From contig QWII01000001.1 in NCBI GenBank assembly GCA_021405325.1, forward strand, positions 248,001 through 312,000: 64,000 nt of DNA. The letters are read 5' to 3'. The translations under genes were made by a program, and so were the position numbers. Of the stretch, positions 32,412-40,752 are shown piece after piece; the stretch's first letter is position 1, and each line of letters begins with the position of its first letter. A model generated the notes under the pieces. The model worked only from the letters and a program-made list of their open reading frames with translations, was not told where the DNA came from and made no database searches. This DNA is from Caldilinea sp. CFX5. Lineage in GTDB: Bacteria; Chloroflexota; Anaerolineae; Caldilineales; Caldilineaceae.

Positions 32412-33470
32412 TTATCCTTTCCACGTCGCCCGCAACACCCGCACCCAATTCTCATGGGCAATCTTCGCCAGCGCGCTTTTGTCGAAGCCGTGGGCTTTGA
32501 GCGCTTTCATCAATTTGGGCAGACCGGCGGCGTCTTTGAGATCCTGGGGCATGGTCGCGCCGTCAAAGTCGGAGCCGAGCGCCACATGGTCGATGCCAAT
32601 GCGGTCGGCGATGTAGGCGGCGTGGCGCACAATCTCGGTGAGCGAGGTTTCGGCGTCGGAGCGGCCATCTGCGCGCAGGAAGCCAATGTGGAAATTGATG
32701 CCGACCACGCCATTCGACGCCTTGACCGCATCCAACTGCTTGTCGGTGAGGTTGCGCGGGGTGGCAGCCAGGACATGGGCATTGGAATGGGTCGCGACGA
32801 GAGGCGCCGTACTCAAAGCGGCGACATCCCAGAAGCCCTTTTCATTGAGATGAGAGAGATCGAGCATCACGCCCAGTTCGTTGCAAGTTTTGACCAGCGC
32901 TTTGCCGGCATCGGTTAAACCGGGGCCAGTATCGGGCGAGGCGGGGAAGCTAAAGGGGACGCCATGACCAAAGGCGTTGGGCCGACTCCAGGTGATGCCA
33001 ACGGAGCGCAGACCGGCTTGGTAGAAAACGTGCAAACAATCTAGATCGGTGTCGAGCGCTTCCACCCCTTCAAAATGCAGAATCATGGCAAAGGTGCCTT
33101 GCGCCAAGCAGGTTGCTAGTTCATCAGCGGTGCGTACAATCTTGACCTTGCCTGCCGACGCGGCTTCCAGATCAAACAAGCGGCGGAGTGCGCGGGTGGT
33201 AAAGTCCAGGGCATAGCGGTGTTCCAACGGGTCCGGCAACGGCACATAATAGCCGCCACTGGCGTCGCGCTGCATACCGGGAAAGCTCTTCATCGGTTTC
33301 GTACTCGGCACAAAGATGGCAAAAAAGCCGCCACCCAAGCCGCCGGCTTTCGCCCGTGGTAGGTCAATATGCCCTTTGTCACTCTGGTCAAAAAAAGAGC
33401 GCCCGCGCAGCATCTCCAGGATGGTGTCGTTGTGACCATCAAATACAAGCGGATAAGTCGTCTTAGCCAT
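32412..33470 (-). CDS. Membrane dipeptidase (peptidase M19)
   Basis: Zinc-dependent hydrolase of dipeptides, including those with D- or dehydro-residues. 352 residues from ATG 33470, chosen because GAGGAA precedes it. Metal-site and signature segments are DGHNDT (near residue 11), HFEGVEALDTD, DLSHLNEKGFWD, THSNAH and ALGSDFDGAT, all in family order. No signal peptide is visible, so a cytoplasmic location is likely. It is a lone gene between repeat-rich spacers. Confidence 0.95.
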   Translation of the reverse strand: MAKTTYPLVFDGHNDTILEMLRGRSFFDQSDKGHIDLPRAKAGGLGGGFFAIFVPSTKPMKSFPGMQRDASGGYYVPLPDPLEHRYALDFTTRALRRLFDLEAASAGKVKIVRTADELATCLAQGTFAMILHFEGVEALDTDLDCLHVFYQAGLRSVGITWSRPNAFGHGVPFSFPASPDTGPGLTDAGKALVKTCNELGVMLDLSHLNEKGFWDVAALSTAPLVATHSNAHVLAATPRNLTDKQLDAVKASNGVVGINFHIGFLRADGRSDAETSLTEIVRHAAYIADRIGIDHVALGSDFDGATMPQDLKDAAGLPKLMKALKAHGFDKSALAKIAHENWVRVLRATWKG

Positions 33471-33510
33471 GTCTTTCCTCACAAACGGTTGCGTTGAAGA
33501 TTAAATCAAC

Positions 33511-33601
33511 CCACCCCCTCCTAACCTCCCCCAGATCGGGGGAGGAACGGTCAAGCGGTTAACAGTTCCCTCCCTTATCAGGGGAGGGTTAGGGAGGGGT
33601 G
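33511..33601. repeat. Inverted GC-rich repeat of the CTCCCC/GGGGAG family
   Basis: Outer imperfect arms CACCCCCTCCTAACCTCCCC and its near-complement at the other end, with an inner CCTCCCTTATCAGGGGAGGG. It lies between divergent genes 32412 and 33739. Confidence 0.75.
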
Positions 33602-33738
33602 AATCTTTAAAAAGAATGCAACCTATTCTATCATGCTCTTTGCCGTTTTACGATTCCGCTAAATTCGCATATAATCTTATTTCAACCACCCTTGACCGCT
33701 TGTTTCGCCCAATGTGTTCATTCATTTACGGACCAACC

Positions 33739-34428
33739 ATGCAACAACCACCGCGTCTTGAGACCACAGTACGGTTTGCTGTCGTCAACAGCTTTACGGC
33801 AGCCAGTTTGATCCTGGGCTTTGCCTCGTTAATATTGACGATGGCCGGTATGTTAACCGAGGCAGCCTTTTGCCTCCTGGCCAGCGTGGCCCTCGACGGC
33901 TGCGACGGCAACCTGGCGCGCCATTGGAAGGTGTCCAGTTCCTTTGGCGCCCAACTCGATTCCATGGCCGATCTGACCGCCTTTAGTATTGGTGCGGCAG
34001 CATTGGCTTATTACTGGTTGATGGAGAAGGAACCATCGCATCTGTTCATGGCCGCTGCCGTCAGCACCCTGGTGGCGTTGACCGGCGCCATCCGTCTGGC
34101 GCGCTTTAATACGGCGCCGAAAAATGACGCCTATTTTCAGGGCATTCCCACCACCTTTGCCGGCGCGGTGATTGCCCTGCTCTATCTGGCGGCGCCCGAT
34201 TTGGCGCTGGTGTGGGGCTTGGCCTTGGTGGCGCTGCTGGCGGTCCTCATGGTCAGCGCCTTTCCCTATATGAAGCTAACCCAATTGCGCCGCCTGCCCA
34301 AGTGGGTTTGGCTGCTGGCCGTTGGCAGCATGATCGTTAACCCGCCTGCCGGCGCGTTGACCTGCGCTTCGGTCTATCTGTGTAGCGGGCCGGTTTTGTG
34401 GTTGAAACAGAAGCGGACAAGACAATAG
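33739..34428 (+). CDS. pssA: CDP-alcohol phosphatidyltransferase, probable phosphatidylserine synthase
   Basis: Joins a CDP-diacylglycerol with an alcohol, probably serine. About 229 residues from ATG 33739; the ribosome-binding site is weak and in-frame ATGs at 33712 and 33616 cannot be excluded. The family signature D-x2-D-G-x2-A-R-x8-G-x3-D-x3-D is complete: LDGCDGNLARHW followed by KVSSSFGAQLDSMAD. Five or six hydrophobic helices follow. The convergent neighbour encodes a phosphatidylserine decarboxylase, which supports serine as the acceptor: together they convert CDP-diacylglycerol to phosphatidylethanolamine and, with the fused methyltransferase, possibly to methylated derivatives. Confidence 0.85.
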   Translation: MQQPPRLETTVRFAVVNSFTAASLILGFASLILTMAGMLTEAAFCLLASVALDGCDGNLARHWKVSSSFGAQLDSMADLTAFSIGAAALAYYWLMEKEPSHLFMAAAVSTLVALTGAIRLARFNTAPKNDAYFQGIPTTFAGAVIALLYLAAPDLALVWGLALVALLAVLMVSAFPYMKLTQLRRLPKWVWLLAVGSMIVNPPAGALTCASVYLCSGPVLWLKQKRTRQ

Positions 34429-34489
34429 AGACACGGATTCGGGAAGCGCGGATTTTTTCCGTGTGGTTCGCAAGACTCTATATACTGGC

Positions 34490-34547
34490 TTGTCATTCTG
34501 AAAGAATCTCTAGTCACAATACCGCAGAGATTCTTTCAGAATGACAA
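34490..34547. repeat. Hairpin, 22-bp perfect arms
   Basis: Arms 34490-34511 and 34526-34547 (TTGTCATTCTGAAAGAATCT type). It lies between the convergent pssA and decarboxylase-fusion genes and could terminate both. Confidence 0.88.
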
Positions 34548-34609
34548 ACAAGCCTGCTGTTTCTCCCAAACCCTTAGCTTGATATAGATGGCGTCTGTTG
34601 TCAGCAGCG

Positions 34610-35938
34610 CTACCCCTTCACCTGCGCCAGTGGCGTGACACCACCGACCACCCGATCCCCAACCTTCACTAACGCCGTAAAGCGCTGCGCCGGCAAGTAA
34701 ACATCGGTGCGCGAGCCAAAGCGGATCAGCCCCATCTTTTCCCCCTGCGTCACCAGGGCGCCGGGACGCAGCCGATTGACAATCCGCCGGGCGATCAAGC
34801 CGACCCGCTGGGCGACAATACAGCGCCCTTCCACCCCTTCAATGACCGTATAGAGGGCGTTGTTATGTTCAGCCGCCGGTAAACTGGCGGCCGCAAAGCC
34901 GCCGCTGCTTGCCACAATTTCGGTCACGCGCCCGGCCACCGGCGCGTAGTTGACATGCACATCCAGCAGCGACAAAAAGACGGCTATGCGCAGCCACGGC
35001 CCTTCGCCAAAGCGGTCATCGGTCAACTCTTCCACGGCCAACACCACCCCATCACTCGCCGCATAAGCAATGCGCTGCTCCCGTAACTTTGGCCGTTTCG
35101 GGTCGCGAAAGAAGGCGGCCAGCAGCGGCAACAAGATGGCCGGCGCCCACCAGGTGCGACGCCGTGGCGCCACTTTGTAGAGCAAAGCTGCCGCAGCACT
35201 CGCCAATGCTAGAAAGGGCAACACAGCGCTGTCCATCACAAAATCACCAATCGTCACACGATGGTTGCGGCGAGGGGGCGCCAGCTTAAGAGCCGCCGCA
35301 GCCTGTGCCGGTTGAAAGCGCAGGTAATGAATCCAGGCCGGCGGCGCATTGCGCAGCACCAGGTCGCGCCGAAACGCATAGGGGGTCAGGAGGCGATTGT
35401 AGACAGCAGCCCGCTCCGCCTGTTGCGGATCAAGACCGCTGACCCGCTTCAGGGTCTGCCCACCAACATATTCGATATAACTGAGAACACCCCCCGGTTT
35501 AAGCAGGCGCTGGTAATGGGCCAAGACCGCTTCAATAAAAGCGGGCGGACAGTTGTTAAAGGGCAATGTTGAGACAATAAAATCAAATTGCGGTTCAGCC
35601 GGCAGATCGAGAATACTACCGCCGATAAAACGGGTCTGCGGCAAGACGCGACGAAAGGTCGCTTCCTCAGCAAAGCGCTTTTGTAACAGCGTCATAAAGG
35701 TGGGGTTGATTTCACAAACCACCAGTTCATCTTGTGCGCTGATGTAGTGTATCAGTTGAGAGGTGATCGCGCCGGTGCCGGCGCCCACCTCCAAGACCCG
35801 TTTCGGCCCTTTGACCCTGGCGACTTCGGCGGCCAGGGCATCGGCAGCGGTAGCCGAGGTTGGCAAGACTGCGCCAATTTCAGCAATATGGCTGAAAAAT
35901 TCTTTGAGAAATTGCAGGTTTTCGGTAAGTATTGGCAT
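34610..35938 (-). CDS. Fusion of a phospholipid N-methyltransferase-like domain and phosphatidylserine decarboxylase
   Basis: 442 residues from ATG 35938 (a TTG five codons upstream is the alternative). Residues about 1-195 are a SAM-dependent methyltransferase with motif I VLEVGAGTGAIT and VSTLPFNNCPP, as in PmtA/KsgA-like phospholipid N-methyltransferases. A hydrophobic stretch (about 238-275) leads to a short-form decarboxylase: IAYAASDGVVLAVEE, FLSLLDVHVNYAPVAG (catalytic Asp/His region) and the self-cleavage motif FGSRTDVYLP near the C-terminus, which generates the pyruvoyl group. The fusion would decarboxylate phosphatidylserine and methylate the resulting phosphatidylethanolamine. Its start is 23 bp after the ModB-like permease stop. 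Confidence 0.88.
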   Translation of the reverse strand: MPILTENLQFLKEFFSHIAEIGAVLPTSATAADALAAEVARVKGPKRVLEVGAGTGAITSQLIHYISAQDELVVCEINPTFMTLLQKRFAEEATFRRVLPQTRFIGGSILDLPAEPQFDFIVSTLPFNNCPPAFIEAVLAHYQRLLKPGGVLSYIEYVGGQTLKRVSGLDPQQAERAAVYNRLLTPYAFRRDLVLRNAPPAWIHYLRFQPAQAAAALKLAPPRRNHRVTIGDFVMDSAVLPFLALASAAAALLYKVAPRRRTWWAPAILLPLLAAFFRDPKRPKLREQRIAYAASDGVVLAVEELTDDRFGEGPWLRIAVFLSLLDVHVNYAPVAGRVTEIVASSGGFAAASLPAAEHNNALYTVIEGVEGRCIVAQRVGLIARRIVNRLRPGALVTQGEKMGLIRFGSRTDVYLPAQRFTALVKVGDRVVGGVTPLAQVKG

Positions 35939-35961
35939 GGTTGAGTTGAGCAAAGCTAGGG

Positions 35962-36849
35962 TTAGATGGTCTTGATGCGTTGATGCAGCAAGCCTTTCAC
36001 CACGAAAAGCGCAATAAAGGAAATCGTGAGTAAAATCACCGCCAGCGTCAGGGCCACAGTTAGATCGAGTTCAAAGCCGATGTAAATCGCCAGCGGCATG
36101 GTTTGGGTGCGACCGGGGAAGTTGCCGGCAAAGATAATGGTGGCGCCAAATTCACCCAGGGCGCGCGCCCAGGTCATCACCGCGCCACCAAAGAGGGTGG
36201 GCCAGGCCAGGGGAATGGTGATATAGCGCAGGATCGCCCAGCGATTGGCGCCGTCGAGCGCCGCGGCTTGTTCCAATTCTTGTTCAACGGCGCTAAAGCC
36301 GGCGGTGGCCGCTTTGACGTAAAAGGGCGCACCAACAAAAAGTTGCGCTAGGATGACGGCTAGCGGGGTAAAGGCAATTGTGATTCCCAGATCCGCCAGA
36401 TAGGCGCCCACCAGTCCACGCCGGCCAAAGGTCAGGAGCAACGCAATACCGGCGACCGACGGCGGCAACACCATCGGTAGATCCAACAGCGTGTCAATGG
36501 TCGCGCGCCCGCGGAATTGGCGCCGGGCCAACAGGTAAGCGAGGGGGGTGCCAAAGAGCAGCGCAAGCCAGGTGCTAACGCCGGTTGTGAGCAAACTCAA
36601 ACTGACCGCTTGTTGTACCTGGGGGTTGACCAGATTGGTGGGTAACGCCACCGGATCAACGCGCAGGATGAGCGCCACCAAGGGCAACAAGAGAAAAAGC
36701 AGTAGCGGCAGGGCAAAGAGCCATAGCACACCGGTTGTTTGCCGCTGCGCCCGTTGCCTTGTGTTGGCAACAGCTTGCGGCGCCGACACCGATGCAGGTG
36801 CTGTTGTTTTCTCCGGCGATATGGGTCGCTCTGTCACTTGGCTTAACAT
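35962..36849 (-). CDS. ABC transporter permease, molybdate/tungstate (ModB)-like
   Basis: 295 residues. After a cytoplasmic, Thr/Ala/Gln-rich N-terminus of about 40 residues there are six hydrophobic helices. The binding-protein-dependent permease signature is present (EQELEQAAALDGANRWAILR, the EAA loop), and LPMVLPPSVAGIALLLTFGRRG and GEFGATIIFAGNFPGRTQTM match the ModB/CysT-type subfamily for oxyanions. No ATPase or binding-protein gene lies nearby, so partners must be elsewhere. It is directly followed by the decarboxylase fusion, an unexplained pairing. Confidence 0.87.
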   Translation of the reverse strand: MLSQVTERPISPEKTTAPASVSAPQAVANTRQRAQRQTTGVLWLFALPLLLFLLLPLVALILRVDPVALPTNLVNPQVQQAVSLSLLTTGVSTWLALLFGTPLAYLLARRQFRGRATIDTLLDLPMVLPPSVAGIALLLTFGRRGLVGAYLADLGITIAFTPLAVILAQLFVGAPFYVKAATAGFSAVEQELEQAAALDGANRWAILRYITIPLAWPTLFGGAVMTWARALGEFGATIIFAGNFPGRTQTMPLAIYIGFELDLTVALTLAVILLTISFIALFVVKGLLHQRIKTI

Positions 36850-36890
36850 CTATTCTACAGAGATTACAACGATTTGGGCTAGGCTACCCC

Positions 36891-36948
36891 TTCCTGGAAG
36901 AGGCAGGAACCGTTTTAGATGACAAAACACTAGTCGCCTCTTCCAGGA
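36891..36948. repeat. Hairpin, 14-bp arms TTCCTGGAAGAGGC
   Basis: Arms 36891-36904 and 36935-36948 with a 30-base loop, resembling the element at 26287-26345. Confidence 0.78.
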
Positions 36949-36981
36949 AGTAGCTATGCACCCTTGTGCGCCACAGCCAAT

Positions 36982-37062
36982 GAAAACAACAGGGATTTCG
37001 CAGATTACACAGATTAACTTGCAATATAAATCTTTGAAATCTGCGAAATCCCTGTTGTTTTC
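36982..37062. repeat. Hairpin, 25-bp perfect arms
   Basis: Arms 36982-37006 and 37038-37062 (AACAACAGGGATTTCGCAGA type). It is preceded by CGCCACAGCCAATG, similar to the flank of the 32 kb hairpins, and lies downstream of gyrB. Confidence 0.88.
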
Positions 37063-37132
37063 AGGGCAAGGTAGCCCGCCAACAAAATACGGGTGCAAGT
37101 TTGCACCCGTATTCAGTGGTTCTACGGTTGAG

Positions 37133-39079
37133 TTAAATGTCCAACCGCGCCTGGTTGGCATGAGTCGTGATAAAGCGGCGGCGGGGAGCCACTTCACTGC
37201 CCATGAGCATGTCAAAGGTGCGGTCGGCTTCGGCGGCGTCTTCGATGCTCACCTTGAGGATGGTGCGATTCTCCGGGTTCATGGTCGTCTCCCAGAGCTG
37301 TTCATTGTTCATTTCGCCCAACCCTTTGTAGCGCTGTTCGATCCGCACGTTAACCTCACCCAGTTCCTTGCGCATTGCGTCCAACGCGTTGTCATCATAG
37401 ACATATTCGCTGGTGCGCTTGGCCTTGCCATTCTCCTGCCGCGTCACCCCTACGCGATAGAGCGGCGGTTGAGCGATATAGAGATGACCACCGGAGACCA
37501 GCGACTCCATATAGCGGAAGAAGAAGGTCAGCAGTAGGGTTCTGATGTGCGCTCCGTCAACGTCAGCGTCGGTCATCAAAACGACCCTGTAATATCGTAA
37601 GCCTTCCAACGAGAAATTTTCACCGATGTTCGTACCCAAGGCTGTGATGAGCGCTTGAATCTCTTTGTTTGCCAGCGCTTTGTCCAGGCTGGTCTTTTCG
37701 ATGTTGAGAATCTTACCGCGCAGGGGCAGAATCGCCTGGAAGCGACGGTCGCGGCCTTGTTTGGCGGTGCCACCGGCGCTGTCACCTTCGACGATATAGA
37801 GTTCGCACTCTTCCGGTTTGCGGCTGGAGCAATCGGCCAGCTTGCCGGGCAGGGTCAAGCTTTCCAGCGCGCTCTTGCGCATGACCAGATCACGCGCTTT
37901 GCGGGCCGCTTCACGGGCGCGGAAGGACATACGACACTTTTCGATGATTTGGCGGGCATCGCGCGGGTTCTCTTCCAGCCATTTGCCCATGGCGTCGGCA
38001 ATCGCCGTTTCGACATGATAGCGCACTTCGTTGTTGAGCAGCTTCAGTTTGTTCTGCCCTTCAAACTGCGGGTCCAGCACGCGTACACTGACAATGGCGG
38101 TCATGCCCTGGCGGGTGTCATCGCCGGTGAAGTTTTCGTCGTTGCCCTTGATAAAACCCTGTTTGCGGGCATAATCATTGATCAAACGCGTGACCGCCGC
38201 CCGCAACCCGGTCAGGTGGGTGCCGCCGTCGGGCGTGTTAATCGTATTGGCAAAGGCAAAGATAGCGTCCGAATAGCCGTCAGTGTATTGCAACGCCACC
38301 TCGACATGGCTCTCTTCCACATCCACATCGGCATAGATCGGGACGTGCAGCACCGTGCGGTTGCGATTCAGATAGCGCACAAAGGACTTGACGCCCCCTT
38401 CAAAGTAGAAGTTGGTTTCGCGTGGCAGTTCCGGACGTTCATCAATAAAACAGAGATTGATGCCACGGGTCAGAAAGGCCATCTCCCGGAAGCGGGTGAC
38501 CAAGGTCTCCCACTGGAAATCGAGCGTTTGGATGATCGTATCATCGGCCAGGAAGGTCTGAATGGTACCCGTTTCATTGAGCGGACATTCACCGATAACC
38601 TCGACATTGGTGACGGGAACGCCCCGTTCAAAGCGCTGACGGTGAATCTTGCCGTCGCGCTTCACCACCGTTTCCATCCAGGCGCTGAGGGCGTTGACCG
38701 CGCTCACGCCGACGCCATGCAGACCGCCGGAAACCTTATAGCCGCCGCCGCCAAATTTACCGCCGGCGCCGAGCTTGGTCATCACAACGGTGACAGCCGG
38801 CAAGCCGGTCTGCTTTTGAATGTCCACCGGGATGCCGGCGCCATTGTCTTCCACCGTCACACTGTGGTCTTTATGGATGATGATGCGGATCTGATCACAG
38901 CGGCCCTGCATCGCTTCATCGATCGAGTTATCCACCACTTCGATGACCATGTGGTGGAGCGCCTTAATATCGGTGCCGCCGATATACATGCCAGGGCGCT
39001 TGCGGACATGCTCCAGCCCTTCCAGCACCTGGATCTGATCAGCGCCATAAACATAATTCGTATTGCGTTCGTTCGCCAC
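37133..39079 (-). CDS. gyrB: DNA gyrase subunit B
   Basis: ATPase subunit of the type II topoisomerase that introduces negative supercoils. 648 residues from GTG 39079, chosen because GGAGG lies five bases upstream; a TTG four codons earlier is less likely. GHKL ATPase: [36 protein letters not shown]. Transducer Lys region follows, then TOPRIM with [32 protein letters not shown] and [21 protein letters not shown]. The C-terminus has the GyrB signature [21 protein letters not shown]. Length is typical for the short form. It diverges from murA; a SOS-type palindrome lies between the two promoters. Confidence 0.98.
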   Translation of the reverse strand: MANERNTNYVYGADQIQVLEGLEHVRKRPGMYIGGTDIKALHHMVIEVVDNSIDEAMQGRCDQIRIIIHKDHSVTVEDNGAGIPVDIQKQTGLPAVTVVMTKLGAGGKFGGGGYKVSGGLHGVGVSAVNALSAWMETVVKRDGKIHRQRFERGVPVTNVEVIGECPLNETGTIQTFLADDTIIQTLDFQWETLVTRFREMAFLTRGINLCFIDERPELPRETNFYFEGGVKSFVRYLNRNRTVLHVPIYADVDVEESHVEVALQYTDGYSDAIFAFANTINTPDGGTHLTGLRAAVTRLINDYARKQGFIKGNDENFTGDDTRQGMTAIVSVRVLDPQFEGQNKLKLLNNEVRYHVETAIADAMGKWLEENPRDARQIIEKCRMSFRAREAARKARDLVMRKSALESLTLPGKLADCSSRKPEECELYIVEGDSAGGTAKQGRDRRFQAILPLRGKILNIEKTSLDKALANKEIQALITALGTNIGENFSLEGLRYYRVVLMTDADVDGAHIRTLLLTFFFRYMESLVSGGHLYIAQPPLYRVGVTRQENGKAKRTSEYVYDDNALDAMRKELGEVNVRIEQRYKGLGEMNNEQLWETTMNPENRTILKVSIEDAAEADRTFDMLMGSEVAPRRRFITTHANQARLDI

Positions 39080-39176
39080 AAATTCCTCCAAAGGCTAGCT
39101 AATCATTAATTGTTAATGGAGAACAATTAATTATTCGGGGTTATGATTGTCTTTTCATCTCATTCTCATGACATAA

Positions 39177-39205
39177 AGTATACCATAAAAACAAAGAAAA
39201 GTGAA
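39177..39205 (-). promoter_or_regulatory. gyrB promoter
   Basis: On the minus strand TTCACT (39205-39200), 17-bp spacer, TATACT (39182-39177) with a TGG extension. The start would be near 39170, about 90 bases before the GTG. Confidence 0.65.
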
Positions 39206-39223
39206 TTTTACAAACCCCTGAAA

Positions 39224-39239
39224 TCGAACACGTGTTCGA
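39224..39239. promoter_or_regulatory. SOS (LexA)-type palindrome
   Basis: TCGAACACGTGTTCGA is a perfect 16-bp palindrome containing CGAAC-N4-GTTCG, the consensus of the Gram-positive-type LexA box. It lies 18 bp upstream of the gyrB -35 and 20 bp upstream of the murA -35. Confidence 0.6.
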
Positions 39240-39259
39240 GCAATCACCCATTATCTTAA

Positions 39260-39289
39260 TTGACCGAATTGTGTTACTCTCTGTACAAT
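39260..39289 (+). promoter_or_regulatory. murA promoter
   Basis: TTGACC (39260-39265), 18-bp spacer, TACAAT (39284-39289). The leader of about 140 bases includes the hairpin at 39325-39387. Confidence 0.65.
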
Positions 39290-39324
39290 CGTTGCCAGTT
39301 TTGCGCTTGCTCCCCAAGTGAGGC

Positions 39325-39387
39325 GAGGTACGAGGTACGAATTACGAATTACGGATTGCGTAACTCGTAATTCGTACCTCGTACCTC
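39325..39387. repeat. Hairpin, 23-bp perfect arms, in the murA leader
   Basis: Arms 39325-39347 and 39365-39387 made of GAGGTACGAGGTACGAATTA-type phrases; related to the element at 1274-1337. Confidence 0.88.
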
Positions 39388-39437
39388 ATAGCACTCGACC
39401 AACCACCCACCCGGGTTTATTTATAGAGGAATCGAAG

Positions 39438-40751
39438 ATGACATCATTTATTATCGAAGGCGGTCATCGCATTGCAGGGACCGTCAAACCGATTGGTAAT
39501 AAAAATGCGGCGTTGCCCTTACTGGCCGCTTGTTTGCTGACCGATGAACCGGTCACGTTACATAACATCCCCCAGATTGGCGATGTGCAGACCATGTTAC
39601 AGTTGCTGGGCGGTTTGGGCGTCAGCATTAACCAGCAGGGCGGTAGCATTACCCTCTGCGCCCGTGATGTCGATAGCACCACGCCGGATGCTAAACTGTT
39701 TAGCCAGATTCGCGGTTCGTTGACAACGATGGGGCCACTGGTGACGCGCTTTCAGCACTTTGGCGTGTTGGCTTCGGCAGGGGGCGACGATATTGGGCGG
39801 CGGCGGATTGATACACATTTGCAAGTCTTTGAAGCGCTGGGCGCGCAGCTCTTTCATAATGGCAAATTTGAGTTGCGCGCCAACGGCCGCTTGCAAGGCA
39901 AAGATATTCTGCTCGATGAAGCCTCGGTCACGGCCACGGAGAATGGCATCATGGCAGCGGCTTTGGCGAGTGGAACAACCATCTTGCGCAACGCGGCCAG
40001 CGAACCGCATGTCCAAGATGTCTGCCGGCTGCTGGTGGCGATGGGCTGCCCGATTGAAGGGATCGGCACCAACACCCTCATTATTCATGGACAGGATTCA
40101 TTGAAGGGGGCCGAGTTCACCGTCAGCCCTGACTTTGTTGAAATTGGCAGCTACATCGGCCTGGGTGCGATTACCCCTGGCGAGTTGCGGATCGCCGGCG
40201 TCATTCCCAATCATCTGCGGATGGTACGCATGATCTTCGAGCAGCGGTTGGGGGTGCGGATGCACCTGGAGGAAAATCCGCTGGCGCCCCACCATGAACG
40301 CTATACGCTGGTGATTGAAGACAATCAGGAACTGACCGTCAAAGCTGATTTTGGTGGCGCCGTCCCCAAGATCGACGATGGTCCCTGGCCCCACTTCCCG
40401 CCTGATGTGATGAGCATTGCCGTCGTCACGGCCACCCAGGCGCGCGGCACGATTTTGATTCACGAGAAGATGTTTGAAAGCCGGCTCTATTTTGTGGACA
40501 AGTTGACGGCCATGGGCGCGCAGATCATCCTCTGTGACCCCCATCGCGCCGTGGTGGTAGGCCCCAGCCGCCTGGTCGGGCAGCAGGTGAGCAGCCCGGA
40601 TATTCGCGCCGGCATGGCGTTGGTGCTGGCGGCGCTGGCGGCCAACGGCACGACCACCATCGGCAATGTGCGCCAGATCGACCGCGGCTATGAAGCGATT
40701 GATGAGAAGCTCCGCCGCCTGGGCGCACACATTGAACGAGTCGAACGATAA
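39438..40751 (+). CDS. murA: UDP-N-acetylglucosamine 1-carboxyvinyltransferase
   Basis: First committed step of peptidoglycan synthesis: transfers enolpyruvate from PEP to UDP-GlcNAc. 437 residues; ATG 39438 follows GAGGAA. Substrate motifs [12 protein letters not shown], the segment [15 protein letters not shown] and C-terminal [21 protein letters not shown] are typical. In the active-site loop, where most bacteria have PGGCxIG with the fosfomycin-reactive Cys115, this protein has AGGDDIG with Asp117. The same Cys to Asp change is known from naturally fosfomycin-insensitive MurA enzymes, so insensitivity is expected. The next gene starts one base after its stop, indicating coupling. Confidence 0.96.
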   Translation: MTSFIIEGGHRIAGTVKPIGNKNAALPLLAACLLTDEPVTLHNIPQIGDVQTMLQLLGGLGVSINQQGGSITLCARDVDSTTPDAKLFSQIRGSLTTMGPLVTRFQHFGVLASAGGDDIGRRRIDTHLQVFEALGAQLFHNGKFELRANGRLQGKDILLDEASVTATENGIMAAALASGTTILRNAASEPHVQDVCRLLVAMGCPIEGIGTNTLIIHGQDSLKGAEFTVSPDFVEIGSYIGLGAITPGELRIAGVIPNHLRMVRMIFEQRLGVRMHLEENPLAPHHERYTLVIEDNQELTVKADFGGAVPKIDDGPWPHFPPDVMSIAVVTATQARGTILIHEKMFESRLYFVDKLTAMGAQIILCDPHRAVVVGPSRLVGQQVSSPDIRAGMALVLAALAANGTTTIGNVRQIDRGYEAIDEKLRRLGAHIERVER

Positions 40752-40752
40752 G

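Larger units (their letters stand above)
39080..39437. other. Divergent gyrB-murA control region
   Basis: 358 bp holding a gyrB promoter, a SOS-type palindrome, a murA promoter and the 23-bp-arm hairpin (39325-39387) in the murA leader. Confidence 0.75.

Noticed and set aside
37655..39109. Plus-strand frame of 484 codons
   Set aside because: Antisense shadow of gyrB; no ribosome-binding site or domain.
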